DNA of 64,000 nt from Cytobacillus oceanisediminis (GTDB lineage Bacteria; Bacillota; Bacilli; Bacillales; Cytobacillaceae): the NCBI RefSeq assembly GCF_004366035.1, contig NZ_SOEE01000004.1, forward strand, positions 10,007-74,006, given 5' to 3'. The notes beneath the pieces are model-generated. The model had not been told where the DNA came from. It made no database searches and saw nothing but the letters and a program-made list of their open reading frames with translations. This document shows positions 16,778 to 25,312 of the stretch, in pieces. A program made the position numbers and the translations under genes. Numbering within the stretch: the first letter of the stretch is position 1; the number at the start of each line of letters is the position of its first letter.

Positions 16778-16806
16778 TTGACAAAAATATTAAGCACTGT
16801 CATAAT
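16778..16806 (+). promoter_or_regulatory. SigA-type promoter of the mtnWXBD operon
   Basis: TTGACA (16778-16783) and CATAAT (16801-16806) are 17 bases apart, about 45 bases upstream of the SAM aptamer. Confidence 0.7.
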
Positions 16807-16852
16807 TTTAATTAAATTTTAATTCTAAATTAACTGAATACTTGTTTCGTTT

Positions 16853-17003
16853 TCTTATCAAGAGCAGGCGGAGGGACTAGCCCTATGAAGCCCGGCAACC
16901 GACTTATACCTGAGCACGGTGCTAAATCTTGCAGCTTATAGCTGATAGATAAGAAGATGTTAGATGGCTATGCTAACCTCTTCTTATTTGAAGAGGTTTT
17001 TTA
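16853..17003 (+). ncRNA. SAM riboswitch (S-box) with terminator
   Basis: The aptamer (about 16853-16956) has the P1 arms TCTTATCA and GATAGATAAGA, the core GGAGGGACTAGCCC then GAAGCCCGGCAACC, and GGTGCTAAATCTTGCAGC, all S-box hallmarks. The expression platform is a terminator, AACCTCTTC/GAAGAGGTT plus T run (16975-17003). An antiterminator forms by pairing AAGATGTTAG with CTAACCTCTT. High SAM should stop transcription before mtnW. Confidence 0.95.
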
Positions 17004-17041
17004 TCGTTCTCATTCTTTGATTTTTGAAAGGAAGGATATAC

Positions 17042-18274
17042 ATGAGTGAAATTATTGCAACGTATCTGGTTCATGATGAAAAACATAACCCGGAGAAAAA
17101 GGCTGAGGAGATCGCTTTAGGCTTAACGGTCGGGTCATGGACCCATTTGCCCGAACTTGAAAAACAGCAGCTGGAAAAGCATAAAGGCAGGGTCGTTTCT
17201 GTTGAAGACCATACTAAAGATGAAGAAAGAAAGGAAACAGCTGCAGTCATTAAGATTGCCTATCCTACTGTAAATTTCAGTCCTGATTTACCGGCAATAT
17301 TGACAACAGTCTTTGGAAAACTATCATTGGATGGAAAGATTAAATTGTTAGATTTACAGTTTTCCAAGGAACTTAAAAGCTTTTTCCCTGGGCCTCGATT
17401 TGGGATTGACGGACTGAGGGAAAAACTGAATGTATATGATAGACCCCTTTTGATGAGTATCTTCAAAGGGGTGCTGGGCAAAGACATGGATTTTTTAACT
17501 TCGCAGCTGAGGGAACAGGCCCTTGGTGGAATCGACCTTGTAAAAGATGATGAAATTCTATTTGAAAACCGCCTTACACCTTTTGAAGACCGGATAACAG
17601 AAGGCAAAGAAGTGCTAAGGCAGGTTTATGAGGAAACAGGCCACCGTACCCTATATGCTGTGAATTTAACAGGGAGGTCTTTTGATTTAAAAGATAAGGC
17701 AATGAAAGCATCCAGCCTTGGTGCAGACCTTCTTCTGTTCAATGTATTTTCTTATGGGCTCGATGTTTTGCAGTCACTAAGAGAAGATAATGAGATTGGG
17801 CTGCCTATCATGGCACATCCTGCGGTTAGTGGAGCTCTTTCTGCTTCAAGTGTTTATGGGATTTCCTATCCTTTGCTTTTAGGCAAACTCCTCAGGTATG
17901 CAGGGACCGACTTGTCTCTATTCCCATCACCTTATGGATCGGTTGCCCTTGAAAAAACTCAGGCATTGTCAATTGGGGATGCCCTGACTAAGAATGATTT
18001 TTGCAAAAGAACCTTTCCGGTTCCATCGGCCGGCATCCACCCGGGTCTTGTGCCTTTGCTTTTCGAAGACTTCGGAATAGACAGTGTAATTAATGCCGGA
18101 GGTGGCGTACATGGGCATCCGGATGGGGCAAGAGGAGGAGGTTTGGCATTCCGCCAGGCAATTGATTTAATTTTAAAGGGGGCTTCTTTGACAGATGCTC
18201 CATCAAACTTCCCTGAATTAAAAAAAGCGATTGATTTGTGGGGATATAAAGAGGTGGCTGTAAAGAATGGCTAA
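17042..18274 (+). CDS. mtnW: 2,3-diketo-5-methylthiopentyl-1-phosphate enolase (RuBisCO-like)
   Basis: A 410-residue type IV RuBisCO-like protein that enolises the diketo intermediate of methionine salvage. The metal and carbamate-lysine segment [21 protein letters not shown], and [14 protein letters not shown] are clear. The ATG at 17042 follows AAAGGAAGGA. It is first in mtnWXBD behind the SAM riboswitch and overlaps mtnX by 8 bases. Confidence 0.95.
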   Translation: MSEIIATYLVHDEKHNPEKKAEEIALGLTVGSWTHLPELEKQQLEKHKGRVVSVEDHTKDEERKETAAVIKIAYPTVNFSPDLPAILTTVFGKLSLDGKIKLLDLQFSKELKSFFPGPRFGIDGLREKLNVYDRPLLMSIFKGVLGKDMDFLTSQLREQALGGIDLVKDDEILFENRLTPFEDRITEGKEVLRQVYEETGHRTLYAVNLTGRSFDLKDKAMKASSLGADLLLFNVFSYGLDVLQSLREDNEIGLPIMAHPAVSGALSASSVYGISYPLLLGKLLRYAGTDLSLFPSPYGSVALEKTQALSIGDALTKNDFCKRTFPVPSAGIHPGLVPLLFEDFGIDSVINAGGGVHGHPDGARGGGLAFRQAIDLILKGASLTDAPSNFPELKKAIDLWGYKEVAVKNG

Positions 18275-18929
18275 AGTGGCGGTTTTTTGTGATTTTGATG
18301 GAACTATTACCGAAAATGATAACATCATTCATATCATGAAGCACTTTGCTCCTTCCCATTGGGAAGGGATTAAAAATCAAGTTTTGGGACAGGAAATATC
18401 CATTCAAGAAGGAGTAGGAAAGATGTTTTCCCTTCTCCCAAGCAGTCTGAAAGATGATATCACCGATTTCATCTTAGAAAATGCGAGAGTAAGAGAGGGA
18501 TTTCAGCCATTTATCGATTTTCTGGCAAAAGAAAAAATACCGCTTTATATAGTCAGCGGAGGAATAGACTTTTTTGTGGCACCTGTACTGAATGAGTATG
18601 GACCCTTTGAAGAGGTATTCTGCAATAGTTCTGATTTTAGCGGTGATACAATAAAAATCTTATGGCCTCATAGCTGCGATGAAAAATGCAATAATAATTG
18701 CGGCTGCTGCAAGCCTTCTATTATGAGGAAACTAGAGGATGAGGACACCTTTAAAGTGGTGATCGGAGATTCAGTAACTGATCTGGAGGCTGCCAAACAG
18801 GCAGACTTTGTCATTGCCAGAGACCTGCTCCTGGAGAAAAGCAAAGAGATGAACCTAAATCATTGTGCCTTTGAAACATTCTATGATTGCATTGAGCTTT
18901 TAAAAAGTTTAAATGAGGTGAGGGTATGA
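18267..18929 (+). CDS. mtnX: 2-hydroxy-3-keto-5-methylthiopentenyl-1-phosphate phosphatase
   Basis: A 220-residue HAD phosphatase with the nucleophile motif [12 protein letters not shown] (Asp9), SGG in [10 protein letters not shown], and the acidic motif [12 protein letters not shown] Cys-rich insert [13 protein letters not shown] is typical of MtnX. It removes the phosphate after the MtnW step. In many organisms one enzyme (MtnC) replaces W and X. It overlaps both neighbours by a few bases, so translation is coupled. Confidence 0.93.
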   Translation: MAKVAVFCDFDGTITENDNIIHIMKHFAPSHWEGIKNQVLGQEISIQEGVGKMFSLLPSSLKDDITDFILENARVREGFQPFIDFLAKEKIPLYIVSGGIDFFVAPVLNEYGPFEEVFCNSSDFSGDTIKILWPHSCDEKCNNNCGCCKPSIMRKLEDEDTFKVVIGDSVTDLEAAKQADFVIARDLLLEKSKEMNLNHCAFETFYDCIELLKSLNEVRV

Positions 18930-19561
18930 GCAGAGTTGAGGAAAAATGGAATGAGCTTGCAGATATTAAGGAAGAGCTTGCAGAAAGGGACTGGTTTATG
19001 GGAACAAGCGGAAATCTGGCCATTAAGGTCAGTGCACATCCCCTTCAATTCCTCGTAACAGCAAGCGGAAAGGATAAAAGGAAACGCACGGATGAAGACT
19101 TTCTCCTTGTTGATGAATTGGGACACCCGGCAGGGGAAACACATCTAAAGCCATCTGCTGAAACACTTCTGCATTCTGAGATATATCGAAGAACGAAAGC
19201 TGAATGCAGTCTTCATGTACATACAATTGACAATAATGTCATTTCAGAAATTTATGGTGATCAAGAGGCGGTTACATTTAAAGGGCAAGAGCTGATTAAA
19301 GCATTCGATAAATGGGAGGAAGATGCTGTTCTCGAGATTCCAATTATTCCGAATCATGCGCATATTCCAACGCTGGCAAAGTGTTTTTCTTCTCATATAC
19401 ATGAAGATGCAGGTGCCGTTTTGATAAGAAATCATGGAATTACGGTATGGGGCAAAACCTCTTTTGAGGCTAAAAAGATCCTTGAGGCTTCAGAATTTCT
19501 ATTCCGTTATCAGCTAAAGCTCCTGGAATATAAGCCCAATCAGCTATTTAAAGTAGTTTAA
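18926..19561 (+). CDS. mtnB: Methylthioribulose-1-phosphate dehydratase
   Basis: A 211-residue class II aldolase-fold zinc enzyme that dehydrates methylthioribulose 1-phosphate. Zinc ligands are visible in SLHVHTID and [10 protein letters not shown], with the phosphate-binding TSGNLAIK near residue 31. The ATG overlaps the mtnX stop by 4 bases. In pathway order it acts before mtnW. Confidence 0.94.
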   Translation: MSRVEEKWNELADIKEELAERDWFMGTSGNLAIKVSAHPLQFLVTASGKDKRKRTDEDFLLVDELGHPAGETHLKPSAETLLHSEIYRRTKAECSLHVHTIDNNVISEIYGDQEAVTFKGQELIKAFDKWEEDAVLEIPIIPNHAHIPTLAKCFSSHIHEDAGAVLIRNHGITVWGKTSFEAKKILEASEFLFRYQLKLLEYKPNQLFKVV

Positions 19562-19622
19562 TATATAAGTGCTGTTATTAAACCATTCGAGAAAAAAATT
19601 TTAATAGAAAGGAATGATTGGT

Positions 19623-20156
19623 TTGGCATATATCGTAATGAAAAATTCAAAAAAAGAAATTAGGAATCAGGAAGAGGTTGCTGCTTTTCTGGAAAAGCAG
19701 GAGGTTATCTATGAGCACTGGGCAATAGATAAACTGCCTGAAAATCTGCAGGAAAAATATTTACTTTCCGATAATGAAAAACAAGAAATTCTGGATGCAT
19801 TTGCTGAAGAAATTAAGGATATTTCAGACAGAAGAGGATATAAGGCACAGGATGTAATTTCCCTTTCAGAGAATACGCCGAATTTGGAAGAGCTTCTTCA
19901 GAATTTCCAGCAGGAACATCATCATACAGATGATGAGGTGAGATTTATTGTCAGCGGTCATGGAGTTTTTATTATACAAGGAAAAGATGGAGAATTCTTT
20001 GAAGTATTCCTGAATCCTGGAGATTTAATATCCGTACCCGAAAATATCCGTCATTATTTTACTCTTCAGGAGGATCGAAAAGTAGTAGCCATCCGGATTT
20101 TTGTTACCGCAGAAGGATGGGTGCCAATTTATGAAAAAAAGGAAGTCCATCAATAA
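19623..20156 (+). CDS. mtnD: Acireductone dioxygenase
   Basis: A 177-residue cupin that oxidises acireductone to 4-methylthio-2-oxobutanoate and formate with Fe(II), or through the Ni off-pathway. The metal ligands are in EHHHTDDEVRF and NIRHYFTLQ. I choose TTG 19623 because AAAGGA is 9 bases upstream and the N-terminus MAYIVMKN then fits the family. The ATG at 19614 overlaps the ribosome binding site. It is last in the operon. Confidence 0.93.
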   Translation: MAYIVMKNSKKEIRNQEEVAAFLEKQEVIYEHWAIDKLPENLQEKYLLSDNEKQEILDAFAEEIKDISDRRGYKAQDVISLSENTPNLEELLQNFQQEHHHTDDEVRFIVSGHGVFIIQGKDGEFFEVFLNPGDLISVPENIRHYFTLQEDRKVVAIRIFVTAEGWVPIYEKKEVHQ

Positions 20157-20159
20157 TTC

Positions 20160-20196
20160 AATGACCCATTGCCCCCGGCATTGGGTTTTTATTTTC
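20160..20196 (+). terminator. Terminator of mtnWXBD
   Basis: ACCCATTGCC and GGCATTGGGT pair with one mismatch around CCC, followed by TTTTATTTT. Confidence 0.75.
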
Positions 20197-20290
20197 CTGA
20201 TATAAAGATTGGATGTTTTTTTATATGTTATAGTCTTTCAAATTTTTTATCAAATCCCGTTAAGGCCGCACGATTAAATTTAGCAAAATG

Positions 20291-20380
20291 TGTCGAACCT
20301 CCATGAGGGCGAATTGAAATTGATGTCGATAAAAATAAATTCGGAAAAAGATTGTCTAATATTGCGAATCTATTTACATT
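20291..20380 (+). promoter_or_regulatory. Spo0A-box-like sites and promoter of the Spo0E-like gene
   Basis: TGTCGAA (20291-20297) is an exact 0A box, and TGTCGAT (20324-20330) is one base off, three helical turns away. TTGTCT (20352-20357) and TACATT (20375-20380), 17 bases apart, form a moderate SigA-type promoter. Spo0A binding is inferred from the motif and from the gene's function. Confidence 0.45.
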
Positions 20381-20456
20381 TATAGAAATTCTTGTAATAA
20401 TGCTTCAAGTAGACACATTTATATCGGATAAAGGGATAGGAGTAGGAGGAAGAAAG

Positions 20457-20690
20457 TTGCGCTATAAAAGAATACAGCTGCTGACTGAAATTCAGCAAAA
20501 AAGGGAAACAATGATAGAAACGGCCAAAAAAAATGGAATGGCGAGCCAGGAAACGGTGCGCTGCAGCCAGGAACTTGATCAATTAATTTTTGAATATCAA
20601 TGCGTCGTTAAAAGAGAGAAGGAACAAAAGAAGAGAATGAGGATTTCCTTCCGGGAAATGATTCTCTCATGGAAGAAAGCAGTTGTATAA
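20457..20690 (+). CDS. Spo0E-family aspartyl-phosphate phosphatase
   Basis: From TTG 20457, with TAGGAGGA 6 bases upstream, the gene encodes 77 residues. The helical hairpin and the signature SQELDQLIFEY identify the Spo0E-like family, which dephosphorylates Spo0A~P and so delays sporulation. The longer frame from 20352 has no ribosome binding site and runs through the promoter. The basic C-terminal tail after residue 50 is longer than in the smallest members. The position after mtnD matches spo0E in B. subtilis. Confidence 0.8.
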   Translation: MRYKRIQLLTEIQQKRETMIETAKKNGMASQETVRCSQELDQLIFEYQCVVKREKEQKKRMRISFREMILSWKKAVV

Positions 20691-20731
20691 TTTTAAAATT
20701 CCGAGTATATAGATTGAACATATAATAGGAA

Positions 20732-20764
20732 GAAAAAAAGGATCCGTTGAGGATTCTTTTTTTT
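20732..20764 (+). terminator. Terminator of the Spo0E-like gene
   Basis: AAAAAAAGGATCC and GGATTCTTTTTTT pair around GTTGA and end in a long T run. Confidence 0.8.
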
Positions 20765-20927
20765 AGTGGGCACCAGTTTGGGGTTTTGAATGCACAATTC
20801 TTATTAATTCTTCATTGCAGTACTATGCATGTATCGAGAATCATATCGTAATACAAAGCTTTTTATCTATCTCTTAAAGCGAACAATACCCATAGAAGCT
20901 TTAAGTTAAGAGGGGGGAAAGTAAAAA

Positions 20928-21746
20928 ATGCACATAGTAGTGTGTGTCAAGCAAGTGCCTGATACAAAAATTATTAAAATCAATCCCAAAACCAATACCC
21001 TTGACCGGCGCAGTGCTCCTGCGATTTTAAATCCTTATGATGCCCATGCAGTGCAGGAAGCAGTGAAATTGACAAAGACCATAGGAAAAGGCACCATTTC
21101 GGTTTTATCCATGGGACCTCCACAGGCTGTTGCTGTTATTAAGAAAAGCATCGAAATTGGAGCAGACCGCGGATTTTTAATTTCGGACCGAGCATTTGCA
21201 GGCGCAGATACACTTGCAACAAGCTATGCTCTGTCTAAAGCATTGGAACGTATTTCAAAAGATATGCCTGTGGATTTAATCATATGCGGAAAACATGCCA
21301 TTGATGGAGATACCGGCCAGGTGGGACCAGGAATAGCAAGAAGGCTGGATATTCCGCCTGTTACAAATGTTATTGAGGTAACCGAACTTAATGAAGTTGA
21401 AAAAACGATACAGATCAAAAGGAAAATTACGAACGGATATGAATTAATACAAGCTCAAGTCCCTTGCCTGCTGACCGTTGAAAAAGAGATTAATAGCATA
21501 GAATACTCCCCTATGCCCAACATGATAAAAGCTGCCAGGTATGAGCCGGTTATCTGGTCTGTAAATGATCTTGAGGAAGTGGATCGTACACAACTCGGGT
21601 TGAAAGGGTCTCCTACGATAGTGGGAAAAATGTTTACCCCTCCAAAGCCGGAAGGCGGAAAGAGGCTTGAAGGAAATGCGGAAGAACAGGTTAAACAGCT
21701 GATGGAGCTGCTTAATGATAAGAAAGAGCTATTTGTTAGCCGATAA
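20928..21746 (+). CDS. fixA: Electron transfer flavoprotein beta subunit (FixA)
   Basis: A 272-residue EtfB-type protein: MHIVVCVKQVPDT at the start, and CGKHAIDGDTGQVGP, which in bifurcating ETFs lines the second flavin site. RKITNGYELIQAQVPCLLTV follows. The ATG is preceded by AGAGGGGGGAAAG. It is first in a four-gene fixABCX unit. With FixB, FixC and FixX it should form a membrane-associated complex that splits NADH electrons between a quinone and a low-potential acceptor. A plain acyl-CoA ETF would have no FixC/FixX partners. Confidence 0.88.
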   Translation: MHIVVCVKQVPDTKIIKINPKTNTLDRRSAPAILNPYDAHAVQEAVKLTKTIGKGTISVLSMGPPQAVAVIKKSIEIGADRGFLISDRAFAGADTLATSYALSKALERISKDMPVDLIICGKHAIDGDTGQVGPGIARRLDIPPVTNVIEVTELNEVEKTIQIKRKITNGYELIQAQVPCLLTVEKEINSIEYSPMPNMIKAARYEPVIWSVNDLEEVDRTQLGLKGSPTIVGKMFTPPKPEGGKRLEGNAEEQVKQLMELLNDKKELFVSR

Positions 21747-21770
21747 CTGGAATAATTAGGGGGGATTTAC

Positions 21771-22796
21771 ATGATGGATGAGTACCGGGGAGTGTGGGTA
21801 TTCATAGAACAAAATGATGGGAAAATCGAAGGGGTTTCCCTTGAATTGCTCGGTGCAGGCAGAAAGCTGGCAGATAAGCTGGATGTGCCACTTTCCGGTG
21901 TTCTGCTTGGATATGAGATAAAGTCTTTAAGCCAGGAAGTAATCGCTTATGGAGCTGATCAGGTATATGTCATTGACCATGAAGTGATGAAAGATTACCG
22001 GACGGAGTCTTATATGAAGGCAGTTATCGATCTTGCAGAAAAATATAAACCTGAAATATTTCTCTATGGGGCCACTTCCAATGGTAAAGATTTGGCCAGT
22101 GCTGTTGCTACAGATCTTAGCACTGGATTGACTGCTGATACAACCATGCTGGATGTCGAAGTGGATAAGAGGCTGCTTGAAGCTAGCCGCCCGGCGTTTG
22201 GTGGAAATATAATGGCAACCATCCTTTGTAAAAAGCATCGGCCGCAGATGGCTACTGTCCGTCCTAAGGTTATGAAAGCCCTGGAGCCAGATCCAGATAA
22301 ACAGGGCGAGGTTATAGAAGAAGCGATTACCCTAAGTGAAGATGAAATGCGCACAAAGGTAATTAAAATTGTGAAAGATGTCACAAAAAAAGTGAATTTA
22401 GCAGATGCTCATGTTGTTGTTGCGGGCGGAAAAGGAATGGGAGATTTTCAAAATTTCCAGCTGATCCATGAGTTGGCCGATGCAATTGGAGCAACCGTAG
22501 GGGGTACAAGGGATGTAGTGGAGGCAGGATGGCTTCCGCATGAACAGCAGGTTGGGCAGACCGGGGAAACCATTACCCCAAAGGTCTATTTTGCTATTGG
22601 GATATCAGGGGCAATCCAGCATATCGTAGGCATGAAGAATTCAGAGTTCATAATTGCGATTAACAAGGATCCGGACGCACCTATATTTGATGTAGCAACT
22701 TACGGAATCGTGGGTGATGCACTTGAAATTGTGCCGAAGCTGATTAAAGAGTTAAAGGAAGCTAAGGAAAGAGGGGGTGAAATAAGTTATGTCTGA
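21771..22796 (+). CDS. fixB: Electron transfer flavoprotein alpha subunit (FixB)
   Basis: A 341-residue EtfA-type subunit. The C-terminal FAD domain is clear: GATVGGTRDVVEAGWLP, QVGQTGETITPKVYFAIGIS, GAIQH and NKDPDAPIF. The N-terminal half carries the alpha/beta fold that pairs with FixA. GGGGGGAT lies before the ATG. The 3' end overlaps fixC by 8 bases, consistent with one mRNA. Confidence 0.92.
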   Translation: MMDEYRGVWVFIEQNDGKIEGVSLELLGAGRKLADKLDVPLSGVLLGYEIKSLSQEVIAYGADQVYVIDHEVMKDYRTESYMKAVIDLAEKYKPEIFLYGATSNGKDLASAVATDLSTGLTADTTMLDVEVDKRLLEASRPAFGGNIMATILCKKHRPQMATVRPKVMKALEPDPDKQGEVIEEAITLSEDEMRTKVIKIVKDVTKKVNLADAHVVVAGGKGMGDFQNFQLIHELADAIGATVGGTRDVVEAGWLPHEQQVGQTGETITPKVYFAIGISGAIQHIVGMKNSEFIIAINKDPDAPIFDVATYGIVGDALEIVPKLIKELKEAKERGGEISYV

Positions 22797-24084
22797 AAAG
22801 TTTGATGTCATTGTGGTGGGAGCAGGGCCTGCAGGAACTTCCTGTGCTTACACATGCGCCAAAAACGGTCTCAAAGTCCTGCAAATTGAAAGAGGAGAAT
22901 ATCCCGGCAGCAAAAATGTAATGGGCGGAGTTTTATACCGTAAGCAAATGGAGGAAATCATTCCAGAGTTTTGGAAAGAAGCACCGCTGGAGCGGCCGGT
23001 CGTAGAACAGCGGTTTTGGATGATGGATAAAGAATCGACAGTGAGTTTTGGCTATAAAGGTCTTGAGTGGGGGAAGGAACCATATAATAATTTTACAGTA
23101 CTCCGGGCGCCATTTGACCAATGGTTTGCAAAAAAAGGGATTGAACAGGGCGTTCTATTAATAAATGAAACAGTAGTACTTGAGTGCTTGACTGAAAACG
23201 GAAAAGTGGTTGGTGTAAGAACTGACCGGCCGGATGGCGAGGTATTTGCAGATGTTGTGGTTTTGGCAGATGGTGTAAATTCACTGCTGGCAAAACAGTT
23301 GGGCTACCATAAAGAATTTCGTCCTGATGAAGTGGCACTGACGGTAATGGAAGTAATTAATCTCTCTAAAGACAAAATTAATGACCGCTTTAACCTGGAA
23401 GACAACCAGGGCTGTACGATTGAAATATTCGGGGACTCCACGAAAGGCAATCTGGGAACTGCCTTTATTTACACCAATAAAGATAGTATTAATATTGGTG
23501 TGGGAACCACACTGTCAAGTATGATTAAGGCGAAGCTTAAGCCTTATGACCTGCTGGATTATTTAAAAACACACCCTATGGTAAGACCCTTAATAGAAGG
23601 AGGAGAATCTGCCGAGTACCTGGCTCACTTGATTCCTGAAGGGGGCTACCATTCAGTGCCTAAAGTGGCCGGCGATGGTGTCCTTCTTGCAGGTGATGCT
23701 GCACAGCTGGTTAATGCCATACATCGTGAAGGCTCCAATATGGCAATGGCTTCCGGAACAATGGCTGCAGAAACCATCATTGACGCCAAAAAACGGGGTG
23801 ATTTTAGCGAAACAAGCTTGAATCAGTACAGGGAAACACTGTATCAAAGCTTTATTATTAAAGACTTGGAAAAATATAAAGATGCAACTCACACGTTTGA
23901 ACACTACCCTCAGTATTTTAAAGAATATGTTCCGATGCTTAACAGGGCAGCGAGCAAATTCTTTACAGTTGATGGAACTCCTAAGAAAGAAAAGCAAAAA
24001 GAAATTATGAAGAGCTTCACCAGTGAACGCGGGACCATTCGTATGATTCAAGACATGTACAGGGCATGGAAGGCGGTGAAATAA
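22789..24084 (+). CDS. fixC: ETF:quinone oxidoreductase-like flavoprotein (FixC)
   Basis: A 431-residue FAD protein. The Rossmann motif VVGAGPAGTSCAYTCA is at the N-terminus, and the second FAD contact GVLLAGDAAQLVNAIHREG is at about residue 300. It takes electrons from FixAB and passes them to the quinone pool. Like other FixC proteins it lacks the iron-sulfur domain that mitochondrial ETF-QO has fused. The separate gene fixX supplies that. It overlaps fixB by 8 bases and fixX by 1. Confidence 0.92.
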   Translation: MSEKFDVIVVGAGPAGTSCAYTCAKNGLKVLQIERGEYPGSKNVMGGVLYRKQMEEIIPEFWKEAPLERPVVEQRFWMMDKESTVSFGYKGLEWGKEPYNNFTVLRAPFDQWFAKKGIEQGVLLINETVVLECLTENGKVVGVRTDRPDGEVFADVVVLADGVNSLLAKQLGYHKEFRPDEVALTVMEVINLSKDKINDRFNLEDNQGCTIEIFGDSTKGNLGTAFIYTNKDSINIGVGTTLSSMIKAKLKPYDLLDYLKTHPMVRPLIEGGESAEYLAHLIPEGGYHSVPKVAGDGVLLAGDAAQLVNAIHREGSNMAMASGTMAAETIIDAKKRGDFSETSLNQYRETLYQSFIIKDLEKYKDATHTFEHYPQYFKEYVPMLNRAASKFFTVDGTPKKEKQKEIMKSFTSERGTIRMIQDMYRAWKAVK

Positions 24085-24368
24085 TGTCAACGAAAACGAT
24101 CGAAGAAAAGCAATATTTAGTTCGTTTTAAGGCAGACACAAAATCACATCTTACTGTATTGGATCATGATATCTGCATGACAAAATGCCCCGATAAAATA
24201 TGCACTATTTTCTGCCCGGCTGAGGTGTACAAGTGGGAAGGATTGAGAATGCAGGTGGGTTATGAAGGATGCCATGAGTGCGGCAGCTGCAGAATTGGAT
24301 GCCCATATCAGAATATTAAATGGGAATACCCAAAAGGCGGTCATGGAATAGTATTCAGGCTTGCATAA
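24084..24368 (+). CDS. fixX: Ferredoxin-like protein FixX
   Basis: A 94-residue ferredoxin-like protein. Cys residues are in ICMTKCPDKICTIFCPAEVY and in CHECGSCRIGCP, the last group binding a 4Fe-4S cluster, and the tail WEYPKGGHGIVFRLA is typical of FixX. The ATG shares one base with the fixC stop (TAATG). It completes the fixABCX set. Confidence 0.92.
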   Translation: MSTKTIEEKQYLVRFKADTKSHLTVLDHDICMTKCPDKICTIFCPAEVYKWEGLRMQVGYEGCHECGSCRIGCPYQNIKWEYPKGGHGIVFRLA

Positions 24369-24390
24369 AGTTAACCCCTATTTCATACAA

Positions 24391-24414
24391 AAACCGGCCA
24401 CATTTGGCCGGTTT
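24391..24414. terminator. Terminator of fixABCX
   Basis: AAACCGGCCA and TGGCCGGTTT are exact complements around CATT. Confidence 0.75.
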
Positions 24415-24610
24415 GAAAAGGGGGGTAATGAAAAAGGTTTTATCTTTCGGTACATTTCTTATTATAGATAAGAAATATTAACAAACTGTTAACAACATAT
24501 ATCAAAACTATTAATCCTGCAGCAAACATGTCATTCTGGTTTTATTATTAGTTACCGCGTTAAAGCTTTTAAGTAATAGTACTTTAGTATCTTAATTTTT
24601 TAGGCGGGAT

Positions 24611-24691
24611 TTGTTAAACTAAATGTGGTCGGACTATTATAGTTGACCCCCTATAATCTGGAGAGCTTAGAGAAGTCTAGGCTCTTTTTTT
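24611..24691 (+). ncRNA. Possible short RNA unit: promoter followed by a terminator
   Basis: TTGTTA (24611-24616) and TATTAT (24635-24640), 18 bases apart, resemble a SigA promoter. About 20 bases later AGAGCTTAGA (24662-24671) pairs with TCTAGGCTCT around GAAG, followed by seven T residues. ATTATAG/CTATAAT forms a second inverted repeat over the start site. No gene lies between, so the product would be an RNA of about 45-50 bases. It could also be the leftover of a leader. The rest of 24415-24814 holds nothing I can support. Confidence 0.35.
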
Positions 24692-24814
24692 AATATAAAT
24701 TAAGAATTCACTTTTTTTTGGGGACTTTGATTAAAAGTAGAAATTACCTATATGTATGTTATTTCACATTCGAGGGTAAAAAAAGAGTAACGCATAGGGG
24801 AGTGGATTTGGAGG

Positions 24815-25135
24815 TTAGCTGATTTTCTCTTGTCTCTTTAAAAAATTGAACTGGGAGTCTTTTACATTGACTTCAAGTTCTTTAGCATGTTCAAAAGCCT
24901 TATGGATGCATTCGTACAGAGATGAAGAATAAAGCGCCTTATTCCATGAAAAACATCCTTCTGAATTGGATGGATATAGGGTGACTCTCCAGAGGTAATA
25001 TTCTTTTTCCTGTTCTTTAAGCTGTCCTTCCAGAGCGATTAGCCAATGGGTTTGCCCGGCCGGAAGGAATGAATCAGTTTCATTTGCAGGAATAAGGCAT
25101 TTTTGATAAAAATCGTAGTAGTTTGGCAGATGCAT
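24815..25135 (-). CDS. Conserved-looking hypothetical protein, 106 residues
   Basis: The ATG at 25135 follows TAGGAGGGATTAAAT, a strong site. The soluble product is rich in aromatic residues (YYDFYQ, WLIALEGQ, YYLWRVTLYPS) and ends in a basic helix. I know no family for it. The codon use and ribosome binding site support a real gene. It lies alone between the fix operon and an MFS gene, so context gives no role. Confidence 0.65.
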   Translation of the reverse strand: MHLPNYYDFYQKCLIPANETDSFLPAGQTHWLIALEGQLKEQEKEYYLWRVTLYPSNSEGCFSWNKALYSSSLYECIHKAFEHAKELEVNVKDSQFNFLKRQEKIS

Positions 25136-25291
25136 ATTTAATCCCTCCTAACATTTTACAGGGTATTTAGCTGCGCCAAAGAGAGCTAATATCTTACCTT
25201 TATTATATGGCAAAAAAGAAGAAGATTGCACATAATTATTAAAATTTTTAGAAAATTTTAATAAAAATAAATCTATATACCTTATAAGAAG

Positions 25292-25308
25292 GAGGGGGGC
25301 CCCCCCTC
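25292..25308. repeat. GC-only palindrome GAGGGGGG / CCCCCCTC
   Basis: A run of six G and seven C flanked by complementary bases lies just after the stop of the MFS gene on the minus strand. It could act as a strong hairpin terminator, though no T run follows. Such runs are also prone to assembly error. Confidence 0.5.
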
Positions 25309-25312
25309 TAAC

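Noticed and set aside
20200..20456. Riboswitch upstream of the Spo0E-like gene
   Set aside because: The stretch has no match to the riboswitch cores I know (c-di-GMP, purine, lysine, T-box). The Spo0A-box reading explains it better.
24428..24481. 17-codon frame after a good ribosome binding site (AAAAGGGGGGTA)
   Set aside because: It lies directly after the fixABCX terminator with no promoter between, so transcription is unlikely.
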